64,000 nucleotides of DNA from Artemia franciscana (lineage: Eukaryota; Arthropoda; Branchiopoda; Anostraca; Artemiidae). Made by a program: the position numbers and the translations under genes. Below the pieces are notes generated by a model. That model did not search any database. It was given only the letters and a program-made list of their open reading frames with translations, and was not told the DNA's origin. Positions 55,201 to 64,000 of the stretch are shown piece by piece (the stretch's first letter is position 1; the number at the start of each line of letters is the position of its first letter). The stretch is from NCBI RefSeq assembly GCF_032884065.1, contig NW_027062618.1:1592848-1656847 (forward strand), written 5' to 3'.

Positions 55201-56544
55201 CCTGCGACATACCCCTCCCCCCCAACATCGACTTTTCAGCAGAGTGGTAGGCACAGTTGTGGTTCACCAAGGCTTTAACTTGTGGAACAAGCAACTTCAG
55301 CCAAACACAGTATGACACATGATATGCTAATCTGGTATTATTCGTGAGCAATCGCCATCAACTATTACTACCGCCATCGCTATCAACACTTTAATATCAG
55401 CACTGATATTGGTTTTGTATATTAAGGTGATAATTGGCTGAGAAACCTGGGTAATCTTTGGCAATGAACTTGCAACTTTTGCTACTTGGTGTACCTATGT
55501 TTGGTTTCAGACATGCATTTTGAGGTTAAAGAAAATCACATTGATATCCATCGTGGAGACTAAATTGACTAAATATTTCGATTAGAACACGAGCTGGAGC
55601 AATCGGACTATAAAACATCAAAACAATTGAAAACAAACAACAGATTTTATGAATCAAGCAAAAGAAATTTTAGCTTGTATACATTATGTTTTGAAGGTAA
55701 GAACGTTGATAAGGTGTAAGGTGTTGGGAAATAGAGATGTTGGGAAATATTGATAAGGTGTAAGGTGTTGGTTAATAGAGAATAAAATTGGTTTTAAACA
55801 GATAAAGTATAATTCAGAGATATTCCTTCTATAAATGCACTATTATTGTCCTAAAAGATTAAATCATTCTTGGGACACACCATTTTAAGAGCCACAATAA
55901 AGTGGCTGCAACAACACATCGCTAAGGAAACGTAAATACAGGTGAAATTCAATCTCAAACAAAATCAAGTACAAAAAGTGATTCAGTCACAAAACAGTCT
56001 TTTGATTACCCTACAAATCATATTAAAAAAAGCCTCAGGCTACAAAATACTTACAAATTAAAATGAGATCAAATTGAAAAGAATTCTAAAATAAACAAAA
56101 TATAGTAGACTAGAAACAATAGTAAAATTATTTGCTCTTCAATCTACTTTTCTTTTGAAAAAAAAACTTCGAAAGCAAGAGCAAATTCATTAGTAAAAGA
56201 ACATTATACAATTCAAGATTTGCCATCACTAGTTTCAACGCTTTTGTCGATATTAAACTAACCTGTACTGTTCTCAAAAGCTGAAAAATTTCTTGTGCTC
56301 GGAAAACAATGTCCTGAACTGTATCTTGACCAACCTTGCAAAGACTAGCTAGATTTAAGGCAACCTCCTTAGGTACCGATTGGGACTGTGGTTGTGTGCT
56401 GGAAGACTGAGAGAATGATCCTCCAAAGCTGCCTGGTGACGACTGACTAGCGGAAATAGGTAGGTTTGATGGTGTACCTGGTTGAGGCAGAGGTGAAGTC
56501 AAAGGCTGAGAAGGGGCTGAAGGTGGTCCTTGCTGACTGTACAT
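33592..56544 (-). CDS. MED30: MED30, Mediator complex subunit 30
   Basis: A subunit of Mediator, the nuclear complex linking activators to RNA polymerase II. Four phase-0 exons, 56544-56263, 48791-48633, 46265-46167 and 33690-33592, give 212 residues (human about 178). Residues 1-58 are a Ser/Pro/Gln-rich tail. The conserved core begins VALNLASLCKVGQDTVQDIV and FRAQEIFQLLRTVQ, matching human ASLCRIGQETVQDIV and EIFQLLR. Then come a helical stretch (KMKILEQMKTIRTLFNRLKK), NEERRELLE (human SEERREIAE) and a C-terminal helix KNQHLKEIIDYTRNVIWEIN (human KNQQLKQIMDQLRNLIWDIN). Introns are 7.5, 2.4 and 12.5 kb and packed with repeats. A ttttattttag acceptor 5 nt before the ATG suggests a 5' UTR intron. 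Recognised by motif match across all four exons. Confidence 0.93.
33738..33846. repeat. (TA)n microsatellites
   Basis: Two runs, about 20 bp (33738-33757) and about 75 bp (33771-33846), lie 50-155 nt upstream of the MED30 terminal exon acceptor in transcribed direction. Confidence 0.95.
33940..36570. repeat. 357-bp satellite-like tandem array in MED30 intron 3
   Basis: The marker ctgggggttg occurs at 34274, 34631, 34988, 35345 and 35702, exactly 357 bp apart, then at 36057 and in degraded form near 36447. Central units (about 34,270-35,750) are almost identical; the outer ones are diverged. The last two carry an extra segment (ggggctgtcggg, aacattggggct, tttcgaagctttgaac) missing from the core. 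Units contain ggaaaattcccaccc. No gene; short open frames inside are accidental. Confidence 0.9.
36571..37829. other. MED30 intron 3, mostly unrecognised
   Basis: 36,600-37,060 contains phrases shared with the dispersed repeats (ccgatcgaattagcatcctcc, aaagtttctacgaccac), so it is probably a decayed relative. Nothing is recognised from 37,100 to 37,830. Confidence 0.4.
37830..38795 (+). mobile_element. LINE 3' end with tandemly repeated terminus
   Basis: Translation gives RVLEVFDHRCLLTILRFRIS, DQTSNDDIHR, then NVLRRTNERLNQQILF and DLEPVGGFRALGHKWDK in shifted frames. This is the C-terminal tail of an RTE/BovB-like LINE ORF2 protein. Several frame changes and stops mark it as dead. From 38,201 a block of 144-152 bp (ggccataaatgggacaag to caagtacaagtaagtaagta) occurs four times in tandem (starts near 38201, 38351, 38496, 38648). 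Confidence 0.75.
38796..39690. other. MED30 intron 3, nothing recognised
   Basis: AT-rich sequence with no coding frame, repeat or structure that I can support. Confidence 0.4.
39690..39915 (-). mobile_element. RTE-like LINE 3' end relic (reverse)
   Basis: On the - strand it shows aggccaaacg, ccccaaatgagttgggaaga, cttcttgggaaag, gacgtgcttagctatgttgg and gagttgctagtagtagtgg in the order seen at the end of the LINE at 4,605-5,476. No poly(A) tail remains. Heavily diverged. Confidence 0.6.
40020..41697 (+). mobile_element. Fold-back dispersed element, copy 4
   Basis: It starts in an A-run, then gcaagtaaggagcgacatta and a fold-back (about 40,045-40,290). It has the same body and order as copy 2, including aatgagccctcttgcaaca, and ends gagccgggtcgctccttac, hairpin and ttgat at 41697. 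Non-coding. In MED30 intron 3. Confidence 0.8.
41851..41886. repeat. (TAAT)n microsatellite
   Basis: A perfect tetranucleotide run of about nine units, followed by imperfect copies of aagaatataatt. Confidence 0.9.
42410..43090. repeat. Second copy of the dispersed repeat seen at 15.4-18.3 kb
   Basis: It begins aaagaaaagtaaagagctcc and runs parallel to 15,430-15,660, then has one diverged unit (gttttgagaaggc, a G-run of 14, gggcactagaat, aatgagccctctc). The tandem array of the first copy is absent. Confidence 0.65.
43091..43230. other. Isolated GC-rich patch
   Basis: A run of ggcggcg, gccgctggcggtgcggcgcc and ccggcgcgccacc motifs in otherwise AT-rich DNA, directly after the repeat copy. An open frame crosses it but the peptide is low-complexity and unrecognised. 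It may be part of another repeat. Confidence 0.45.
44010..44575. repeat. Direct repeat pair, about 140 bp each
   Basis: 44,010-44,160 and 44,435-44,575 share ttaattctggct, atttcgga, ttaatttgaatta, caggcagtttaag and agaaattcaaaa in order. The second copy abuts the hAT transposase fragment, so the pair may be transposon sequence. Confidence 0.5.
44575..44765 (-). pseudogene. hAT transposase fragment (C-terminal dimerisation region)
   Basis: The minus-strand frame reads WIAALARKVISLPVTSAAAE then RVFCGTGLIDGAMRSMLAPN and VNNLIFIHDD. This is the C-terminal signature of hAT (hobo/Ac/Tam3) transposases (P.TSA..ERVFS..G.I....R..L.P..VN.L.F.). Only about 60 residues remain, with no DDE core or BED finger nearby. 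A dead DNA-transposon remnant in MED30 intron 3. Confidence 0.75.
45085..45770. repeat. Direct repeats around aatttctactgcactaaa
   Basis: The block aatttctactgcactaaa, atgctcaccacaagctgaag, gacaaattctg, tcacaggaga occurs at about 45,105-45,190 and 45,655-45,735; ttctactgcactaaa also occurs near 45,532, and tcagtttcatttatcttg occurs twice. Probably transposon-derived. The minus frame TSACGEHFSAVEII faintly recalls the hAT signature but is not convincing. Confidence 0.45.
46167..46265 (-). CDS. MED30: MED30 third coding exon
   Basis: Acceptor ccttctcattctag ends at 46266. 33 codons from SWIPMKGVENEF to NEERRELLE, then donor gag|gtaaat. Reading on gives VNKIE before another possible donor, gaa|gtattt, at 46151. 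Human has EVNK at this point, so the exon may extend to 46152. Both choices keep the frame. Confidence 0.87.
46560..46790 (-). mobile_element. LINE endonuclease-domain fragment, inverted relative to the next fragment
   Basis: The minus frame reads SSRTILMLLAPRRFDYTCET then CSFSDHDSFETILTAHWPL. The SDH motif and its surroundings resemble the C-terminal end of the apurinic-type endonuclease domain of non-LTR retrotransposons. About 65 residues remain. Confidence 0.5.
46791..47085 (+). mobile_element. LINE reverse-transcriptase fragment
   Basis: The plus frame reads NKIGLSLNIAKHEYLNFN, then HSFHWIGITLKNIQTL and KIQKKIIMLRALFSRY. This matches the region just after the reverse-transcriptase catalytic box (GL..N..K.E, WLGI). 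Placed head to head with the endonuclease fragment, it may be the other half of one inserted element. Confidence 0.5.
47110..47455. repeat. T-rich minisatellite
   Basis: The block ctaaattttacttttt, aatttatactactttt, ttttagaaa, ttgaattttattt recurs at about 47181, 47288 and 47373 (spacing 107 and 85). Low complexity. Confidence 0.65.
47546..47592. other. Overlapping hairpins
   Basis: TGATTGTAC at 47546-47554 pairs with GTACAATCA at 47561-47569. That arm, extended by cgcac, also pairs with gtgcgattgtac downstream. Three arms therefore compete for pairing within 47 bp. Confidence 0.75.
47640..48150. repeat. Three copies of a short motif and a hAT-like end
   Basis: The motif atgggttgcgtaagacggctatttaa and its variants occur near 47,660, 48,068 and 48,100. 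A sequence reading CAGTGGCGTAATTTCATC on the - strand at about 48,047-48,064 looks like a hAT terminal repeat; I could not place its partner end. Confidence 0.35.
48633..48791 (-). CDS. MED30: MED30 second coding exon
   Basis: Acceptor tatcgttccag ends at 48792; donor ctt gag|gtagcg follows 48633. 53 codons from PPNNFGAVVAANSEKK to AEDPEDRTLE. It aligns with the human segment between LPNG and DPIPVEQ. Confidence 0.88.
49149..49202. repeat. (TA)n microsatellite
   Basis: About 54 bp of perfect TA in MED30 intron 1. Confidence 0.95.
49203..53280. other. MED30 intron 1, gene-free stretch
   Basis: About 4 kb of AT-rich intron sequence. I see a three-unit minisatellite (gcaaaccatgagcaaaccat, about 50,488-50,525), very AT-rich tracts at 50,900-51,030 and 51,600-51,830, and no supported gene. 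The longest open frame (50,413-50,760, - strand) is unrecognised and hydrophobic from AT bias. Confidence 0.5.
53290..54545. repeat. Pair of direct repeats of about 370 bp flanking a LINE fragment
   Basis: 53,290-53,655 and 54,165-54,545 share tcttgtctaa, ccttatttacagcagattc, aaagattcccaat, gaaattaataaaaaaaa, taaaacgaacaaaaat and gaaaacacaaaatctacgc in the same order and orientation, at perhaps 80% identity. The identity of the repeat is unknown. Confidence 0.7.
53655..54160 (+). mobile_element. LINE 3' end with (acct)n tail
   Basis: Two frames give GSSYHDYDTRNSNNLVHEF and SVWNPFPQQVKESESLPQLK then RHLKAHLLNN and a stop (about 53,885). This is the C-terminus of CR1/Jockey-group ORF2 (H.Y.TR...IWN.LP...K...SL..FK..LK). 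One frame change separates the two. A non-coding tail ends in aataaaaatacctacctacct at about 54,160, a microsatellite tail typical of such LINEs. Confidence 0.75.
54546..56262. other. MED30 intron 1, 5' part, nothing recognised
   Basis: AT-rich intron sequence. 54,950-55,260 has C-rich phrases (cccctcctcccc, ctccccctcc) and ttttagcagaa repeated twice. No gene or element boundary can be supported. Confidence 0.4.
56263..56544 (-). CDS. MED30: MED30 exon with start codon
   Basis: ATG at 56544-56542 (MYSQQGPPSAPSQP); donor gta cag|gttagt after 56263. 94 codons: low-complexity Ser/Pro/Gln, then the conserved ASLCKVGQDTVQDIVFRAQE block. An AG at 56551-56550 behind T-rich sequence may be the acceptor of a 5' UTR intron. 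Confidence 0.93.
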
Positions 56545-56551
56545 ATCTACT

Positions 56552-57270
56552 AAAATAAAAAGGGCAGCTTTTTAATTTAGCTATGAATCTACTAACGGTA
56601 TAAAATTAGAAGACATTCCATTCCAGAACTAAGTTATTGAAATATTTAAATAATATCAACAGCACTAGTGTGAACCTGGCATTTTTATTGTCCCCTTTTA
56701 ATTTTCAATTTTAATGGATATGAAAACAGTATTTTCTGTCATAACAGTCCACATGGGGGGGGGTCCTCCTCCCCTAATATTAGCCGGGACCCCTCAGAGA
56801 TGTGTCATGAAGATTCCACAGCCCCTCCAATGTACAGGTAAAACTTCACTTATTGGAAAATGTGGGAACTAAAATGTTGCTGTTGTATTTTACCCCTCCC
56901 CCCCTATCCCAAGAGCCAGACGAAAGACAACAAAGTATATTTTATGAACAACATATGTGATTTGATTAATAGGAAATTTAGACAACTATCAAAAGAAGAG
57001 ACAGGAAAAATAAGGAATATGTAACTAATCTCAGACTCAGAGCAAAAGTCTGATGACTATTTTCAAAACTGATGACCATAATTTTTATTTTAATATTACA
57101 CTTTCTCAATCGGTGTGTTGTTTTTCTTGCATTTACCTTATAAGAACCAGCCAACAGTAAATCCACTGCTGATTCACTTACAAGCTTTGCATACTCTTAA
57201 ATAAACAGAGCCCTGACTCACAAAAGGTCTATTACCTTATAGTCTAACAAGAATTAATAAATATAATGTA
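56552..57270. other. Upstream region of MED30
   Basis: Probably part of a 5' UTR intron, given the acceptor-like sequence next to the MED30 ATG. A run of G (56,755-56,763) and C-rich tracts resemble fragments of the dispersed repeats. No promoter motif stands out. Confidence 0.35.
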
Positions 57271-58864
57271 AGCTGCTAACATAGCAGCTTACTCACTGAA
57301 CCACTGACATATTTGTATAATCTGTGTCTGACGTCTGGTACTTGCCCTTTGGCATGGAAAAAAGCAATAATTAAACCCCTGTATAAAATTGGCACAAAAA
57401 CACAATTTAAAAACTATAGACCAATATCAAACACTTCAATTTTTTTTTCCAGAGTTATGGAAAAACTAATTGTTAAGAGAATACAAAATTATTTCGAATC
57501 AAATCTTCTTTGGCATCCATCTCAACACGGTTTCCGTAAAAAACGTTCATGTAATACACAGCTTTTGGAAGTAATTACTGACTTCCATATGATGGCAGAT
57601 GAAGGTCTCAGGTTTGATTGCATTTATATAGATTTTTCTAAGGCGTTTGATAAAATTTCCATTCCGGTTTTACTTCAAAAGTGTGAGGTATATCACCTTG
57701 GTGCCAGACCGTTGAATTGGATTGGTGATTATCTAACAGGCAGGACGCAGAAAGTACCATTGTAGGTGATGCTTTGTCCTCTGCTGAGATAGTTTTAAGT
57801 GGCGTTCCACAAGGTAGTTGCCTCGGTCCAGTACTTTTCTGCCTTTTCATCAATGACTTGCCTCTTGTTGTCCACCATTCCACAGTTAAAATGTTCGCAG
57901 ATGATGTAAAGCTCTATCGCTCCATGACAAATTCAGATGAAGCTTCGTTGCTTCAAAAAGACTTGGATGCAGTGCACAATTGGTGTAATGCTAACTCCAT
58001 GTTTGTCAACGAAATTAAGTGTAGGGTCGTCCATTACTTGGCAAAGTAGAACAAAGTTACCAATACCATCTTGCTGGACATTCAATCTTACCTGTTGAAA
58101 ATGTCCGTGACCTTGGTGTTCATTTTGATTCTAGTCTTAGGTTTGACAGGCATGTCTCTGAAGTAACTTGTAAGGCAAACTATCAGCTATTATGTCTTAG
58201 ACGGAATTTCCGTAAGTTTAATCTCCATTCATTCATTGCCATTTATAAATCAACAGTTAGACCAATACTTGAATACAATTCGTCGGTATGGTATCCATTG
58301 AATAAAAATAACAGAGCAAGGGTTGAAAAAGTGCAGCAAAGAGCAACTAAGCTTGTACCTTATTTGAAACATTTGCCGTATGAAAATAGACTGCACAGGC
58401 TAGGATTGCCAAGTCTCCAATTTCGAAGGGATAGGGCAGACATTATTAACACATTCCGTATAATCAAAGGCATTGATAATATAAGTACATCACAGTTCTT
58501 TACATTTAATGACACTAACAGGACACGTTATCACCCACATAAATTGTACCCCTCACTTTCAAAAAGGAAAATAGGCCAACATTCATTTTACAGCAGGGTG
58601 TGGAAGCCATGGAATGACCTTCCATCCAAAACATTTCTAACATATGACATAAACAGATTCAAAACAAAACTAGCAGAAGTAAATTTACAAAGTAAATCAT
58701 CTTTAAGTAGTTTATAATATTATTTGTCAGTGTTTGCTGTAGTTGTTATTTTCATTGATTTGTATGTGTGTATTATGTTGTCAGTATTGTCAAAATTTCT
58801 ATTTATTATGTTTATGCGACAAGCTTGAAAGCTTACCGTATTTGGTATTAATAAATAATAAATA
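57271..58864 (+). mobile_element. CR1/L2-group LINE, 5'-truncated, ORF2 with nearly complete reverse transcriptase
   Basis: In order: SGTCPLAWKKAIIKPLYK, NYRPISNTS, QHGFRKKRSCNTQLL, CIYIDFSKAFDKI (catalytic Asp), LSGVPQGSCLGPVLF, KMFADDVKLYR (FADD active site intact), VRDLGVHFDSSLRFDRHV, RPILEYNSSVWYP, KVQQRATKLVPYL and RVWKPWNDLPSK, ending SLSSL and TAA at 58,717. Two frame changes (about 57,770 and 58,050) break it into three frames. The endonuclease and ORF1 are missing. The 3' tail is short and ends in taataaataataaataga. It lies upstream of MED30 on the opposite strand. Confidence 0.88.
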
Positions 58865-59249
58865 GAAGAATTTGAATATTAATGATATCTACATGAGCAA
58901 CAATACAACAATACTGGTCTTGTTTCAGAGTTCAAAGTTATAACAACTAAAATGAGATACTTTATGAACATTATTTATGCAGTGACATCTTTTTCAAGTG
59001 TTAATTTAAGATTGTGCAATAAATGGCTTGAGATTATGGTGATTTATAATCGTGACCTATATTTCATAATTAATTAAGTTACCTTCTATCATGTCCCAAT
59101 AATTTCCTTGGGGTAGTGGCATATTGACTTACATTTATTAATTAAATCATTGGATTATATTATCTTTCGATATTTTTGCCTTTTTAATAAAGTGAAGTAA
59201 ATCTTCAGACAAATTTCAACATTTTTCATTCATACCCTTCACGCCCCAC

Positions 59250-62200
59250 AGCGCGCAGGAGTCAAGGCAACCATGCTGCGCTAAAGTAAGCAGAGAGAAA
59301 GTAAGCAGAAGAGGGATGAGAAGGTTGTTAGCAAGAGCCATGGTACCCACCAGCCTTCAGTGCTTTCCTTGCTTCTCTTCTGTTCACCTTTAAACTACAA
59401 GGTCCAGAAAAATGATATTTGACTTTTGTCAAAAAATACCCAAAAAATTACTCACTCACAGCAAGATGTCCAATGTTCCAAATGCCATGATTGGTATAAT
59501 CTCGCATGTGACAACACGACTTGAGGCAAATTAAACACAAAACAAATTCGAGAAAAATAGAAGTGTAAGAGGTGTAAAGGAACACAGAACAGTCCAAGTC
59601 CCATAACAAATCCTCATACACCTAAACAATTCTCTCTAGCAAGTGGCACAGAAGCTATTCTAAATAAAAAGAGCAGAGCTGAGTCTAATGATGCACTTAC
59701 TGGAAGCAATAATGAGCCAAGTCCTTCTACTAGCTCTATGACCTGTCTAAATTTAGATCTCCCACATTACTCTGCTAAAATCAAGCCCTCAAGTTCTGGA
59801 TCATTATTATTGAGCAATGACAGCCCTGAATGCACTTAATGCCACAAAATAGCTTACATTTCATCTTATTTTCTCTGTTTCTTGTGTAAAGAATAAAAGC
59901 ATGCCTCATGTAGATAGTATGAGTGCCAATTTAGTACCCGCTGCAAAGGCTAACAAACCTAGTCAAAAACTTTTAAACACAAATTTCAGGCATGTAATAA
60001 AAGGCAAGTTACCCAACTACAGCTCAAAGTACGAGAGCTAAGTTACCTTCTTGGCCCAACCACAAATCCTAAATCAACAATGAATCCCAATCAGTACCTT
60101 GAGCCTCAGCTCTGTCAACCTAACAGCTCAGTCTTGCGCATTTATCCTACTGTCAATGCAATTATTCATGCTGATACAGAAAAAAAATTAAGGGAGGAAA
60201 AGAAAATAAACTTTGTAATTATTGGTATACCAAAGTCCTCAACAATTTTGGATTCTGCACAAACAATCAACCAGACAGAAGAAAATAGCCTCGGAGCCAT
60301 CCTAACAACAGATAATATAGTTGAAGCCGTCCGAGTTGGTAGACCAAAAGATGAGCTGAAACCTCACTCCAAAACAGAAAGAAAGCAGCAAATCATTCTT
60401 AAATCAGCACCGCGCCCCCAAGTATCTAGTAACGAGTAAACCTGAGCTAAGGGTGACATAAATCCAGACGTAACTCCCATAAAGAGGAGCCCTAGCAGAA
60501 ATCAGTCAAAGAGAAATGGTCAGAACCAACCTGACTTTCTCTCAAACCAAACATGAAAGGAATACGAAACAATAGTAAGATCTTAACTGACTCAAGGTAA
60601 TAACTGACTTGAGACCAAAAAGCTAAAATATAGAAAAAAAGGGTCTCAAAATACTTGATCTAAATGCAGACTCCCTCCCAAATAAACTTGAGGAACTGAA
60701 GCATCTAATTTCTCTTGAAACCCCACATATCATTAGAATTGTAGAAGTTAAACTCAAAAATAGTTGCCATCCAACCACACTTCCTTAATTTTCAATTCCA
60801 GTCTACACAAATTCCTCTATAAATCTTGAATATAAAAATGGCAGACGAATATTATGCTACACTCATAAAAAATGCATAACAATGAATTAGAGAGTATATG
60901 GCTACAAATAACCTAGAAAAAGATAAGCATTAGAACTGTGTGCAAAAACTCTTCAAGACACCCTTGAAAATGATGATCTTCTTCCATCATAAATTTATGA
61001 ACATTGCAGACCAAATACTACTAAAATCATACTGGGTGATTTCAACTACCAGGTGATACTGGGTGATTAAAAATTTCTAAAAGCATTAAATGTCAACTAT
61101 CTAGACCTGCTTGTAAAGCAGCCAACTCTAATTCAGGGAAGAAACAAACCAGCAACACTTGGTCTGGCTCTCTGTAACCATCACTCAGAAATTGAAATTG
61201 TTAAAGTTGAGGCGCCTCTGGGCAAGATGGATCATTCTACTATTACTGTTGAATTGAAAGCTGAAACAAACCAGAAATACAACAATGAAAGTAAAATTAA
61301 TTTTTATAAGGCAGACTACAGATTAATGCGTGAGACTCTGAGCAAAGTGGATTGGCCTAAAGAATTTAAAGATTTTGAGATGAAAGAGGAGATGTATAGG
61401 GTTATTTTGTGATAAATCCAGATATTGGTAAAAAAAAAAAAAAAATATATGCCAGCTAAAATAAATCACACAAGACCACACTGAACCGAGAAACTATGGA
61501 GCTAGTCAAAAGAAAGCAGAAGGCTTAGAGAAACTTTGCCACAACTCACAACAACAAAGAATAGAAACTACTCTGCTGCTTAAAAATTGAAGTAAAATAA
61601 TTTTATTTCTCATATATCACACTCTAAGCAGCCAGGCTTTTTAGACCTATAAAATGCCCAAATGATATTCAAGAAATGCAGACCAACTTGAACAAGATGG
61701 CTGATTGGATGAGGACATGGAAAATGGCGATCAACACAAACAAAAGCTCCCACCCCTGCCTTGGACTGCAGATTTTCAAGCTAACCTATAGTTTTCACAC
61801 CAGTCTAATACCAAAGACATCATCTGAGCAAGACCTTGAAATGATAATAGACAGTGAGCAAAAATTCACTAACCACCACAAATCCATTGTGACCAAAGCT
61901 TTGAAAGCAGTTGGACTTAAATTGTAGAAACTTCACTCTAAATGATACTCAGCTTTTCCAACTCTATCCAAGTCTCTTGTTTGGCCTATCCTTGAATATG
62001 GTCACACAACAATAAGACCTCACCTTCAAAAAGACATTGGTGCACTGGAGAAGATTCAGTGAAGAGCAAGAAAATTTGTACAAATATAAGAAGCCTCTCC
62101 TACTGTGAATGATTCCTATAGACTTCTCAGAGGTGATCTTATTGAAACTTTCAAGCTATGCCACAAGTATTACAATATTGGACAAGAAGAAATACTCCCT

Positions 62201-62450
62201 TTCAACACAAACATTCTGCAAGGACACAACTTTAAGCTAGAGCAGAACATTTTCAATAAAATAGTTCAAAGGTGGGGCTTCTCAAACCATATAGTCCAGG
62301 AATGGGACAACCTCCCCCAAGAAGTGCTTACAGCAGACTCTACCAACCCTTTCATGAAAAATACTGACAAGTTTTTTATTGAAAGTAAATTTTTATAGAG
62401 GCAAAAGCCTTTTTATTGCAGTATGATATTATTAGTATTAATACTGGTTT
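59250..62450 (+). mobile_element. CR1/L2-group LINE, internally deleted, with ORF1 and endonuclease remnants
   Basis: A leader of about 150 bp precedes an ORF1 zinc-finger trace (VQCSKCHDWYNLACD, about 59,470). A longer ORF1 piece follows at 60,080-60,439 (INFVIIGIPKSS, EAVRVGRPKDE). The endonuclease shows LNADSLPNKLEELKHLI, IILGDFN and APLGKMDHSTI at 60,640-61,412. Most of the reverse transcriptase is gone; the sequence jumps to its tail (QTNLNKMADWMRTWKMAINT, DLEMIIDSEQKFTNHHKSIV, LLRGDLIETFKLCHKYYNIG, VQEWDNLPQEVL) and stops at 62,398. There are many stops and frame changes. RGDLIETFK is typical of CR1-group tails. Confidence 0.82.
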
Positions 62451-63407
62451 GTTTATTTCTGACCTAAAATACATGGCAAAAGTCCCCTACTCACCAACAA
62501 CCATAAAAGACTTGGAACTGAGAAGCATTAAACACTAAATCATAATGTGATTTGGCTAATACTGAGATTTAACAAACAAGGATTTATTGAATCTCAAGAT
62601 TTTAGTTAACATCAGACCTTTTCATAGTAAGATTTACATGAGTGGCAACTACAACAGTAAAGATAGAAATTCTTATTTCAAAAGAAAATATTATGTTAAG
62701 TTTTCTTTTTATTTCAGAAGAAGAAGACTAAATGGCTATAAAATAAATCTTGTTTGATTAATTTGTACACAACCTATTTTCTATGTTTCAACCTCTTTGG
62801 CTCCACTTTGATTGTGCAATACTTGAAGATTGGCTTTCTTTTCCCTTGTGTCAGTGCCAACAACAAAAAAGTGGTTTTTCAAAAAAACAAGTTTTTCACT
62901 TTTTGGGGTCCCATCAAGGGCTCAAAGTGAGATCTCTCCCATAAAACAACTGTTCAACTACAAAAGAGCATAAAAAAGGCCATCATGTGGTGTAACCACT
63001 TCATCCTATCTAAATTATACCAGAAAGTGGAAATTTACTAAACAACTATTCAGAGTCAGATCTAGATTTTTTTTTCCCAGGGGGGGATGTATACCCCCCC
63101 TCCCCCTCTACACTATCAACACTGTAAATAGCACTATTTTTGTTCAGAGTGAAAGTTTAAGATATTTCATGGGAAAGTAACAATACTGGAATGTTTTTAA
63201 AACAGATATGTTGTTTATCAAAAGTTTTGGTTTTATCAGCTAAGAATTTATTTTTACTACTTTCAAAAGATGTACATACTAGTGATTTAAAGAGAACTTC
63301 ATGCTCTAAAATATAGCCAAAAGCTTAACCTATTAAAATAGTTGTGGATTCAGTAAATCAAGCATAGAACATAACATTCATAAAATATGTTTTTACACAG
63401 GACAATT
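62451..63407. other. Right flank, nothing recognised
   Basis: AT-rich sequence with no gene. A C- and G-run patch (63,075-63,112) resembles the ends of the short repeats in this genome but has no visible partner. Confidence 0.4.
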
Positions 63408-64000
63408 ATCAAACAGCTTGTGGTAACAACCTGTAAGTGAGGAGAATATAGTAACCACAAGTCAAATAAATGGAGTCTTAACAACAATAGATTCATTCAA
63501 AAGAATAAGCCTTAGTTTCTGAATCCAACAATATATTCAATAAGTTTCAAATATATCATACAATAAGTTTAATTTTACCTATCAAATGATAAAGGCCAGA
63601 GAAAATTTGCCTAATTTTCAAAAAAGGGGACCCCCTCTCCTCAAAAAAGTCAAGGGATCTCAATAAAAATCACACCATCAGATTCAAAGTATCACAAAAC
63701 TATAGTGTAGAGATTTCAGGTACCTATCCATGAAAATGTAGAAACTTTTATCAGAAGAAAGATCATGGATGGGTGTTTATTTGTTGTTTTTTCCAGGGGT
63801 GATGGTATCAAACCTAAAACCTAGAAATCAAAATTAGAAGATCAAGAGATAGCTCATTCAAATGGAAATTATAAAAGTTTTAATGCCCAAAAGATTACTT
63901 AAAAGTGACCCAAAAGATTGGAGGGCAAAGATATGCAACTAAATTTTGAGGAAGCCATATTGTTCAATAGTTGGAAAGTTCTACAATTTTGCCTCTGGGG
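63408..64000 (-). mobile_element. Fold-back dispersed element, copy 5 (reverse, cut by window end)
   Basis: It begins atcaaacagcttgtggtaac with a degraded terminal hairpin. Body blocks follow as in copies 1 and 3 (tcacaccatcagattc, agaagaaagatcatggatg, gtttatttgttgttttttcc). It is more diverged than the others and lacks some segments. The remainder lies beyond the window. Confidence 0.7.

Overview
The window is animal nuclear DNA: AT-rich, gene-poor, with long introns (1.5-12.5 kb) full of non-LTR retrotransposons, hAT-type DNA transposon remnants, fold-back elements and tandem arrays. Short exons with GT/AG boundaries encode metazoan proteins. The mix fits an arthropod, and a crustacean is plausible, but the sequence alone does not prove a species.

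Four host genes can be read. On the + strand, the last three coding exons of an ADCY3-like membrane adenylyl cyclase lie at 1,028-10,111; the rest of that gene is left of the window. On the - strand, in order of transcription, come MED30 (Mediator subunit 30, four coding exons, 56,544 to 33,592), globin A (three exons, 33,371 to 21,840) and globin B (three exons, 19,165 to 11,454). The two globins are tandem paralogues, about 70-80% identical over the fold. Both carry the two ancient globin introns (B12.2 and G7.0), an N-terminal extension, and 185 and 183 residues. Globin A starts only 220 bp after the MED30 stop. Globin B and the cyclase gene converge tail to tail.

Region by region: 0-10 kb is cyclase exons and introns with an RTE-type LINE tail, a minus-strand LINE remnant and hAT-like elements. 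10-21 kb is globin B, with a hAT MITE that has an exact 8-bp target duplication, a roughly 400-450 bp tandem array in intron 1, and a minisatellite upstream of the promoter. 21-33.4 kb is globin A, whose introns hold a (GA)52 tract, a G-rich tandem array, three copies of a 1.2-1.8 kb fold-back element and a BEL/Pao fossil. 33.6-46 kb is the last MED30 intron, with a 357-bp satellite-like array, LINE ends, another fold-back element and a hAT transposase remnant. 46-56.5 kb is the rest of MED30 with more LINE debris. 57-64 kb, upstream of MED30, holds two larger LINEs and a fifth fold-back element cut by the window edge.

No rRNA, convincing tRNA, CRISPR array or prokaryotic feature was seen. 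Most other open frames are short frames inside introns or repeats.
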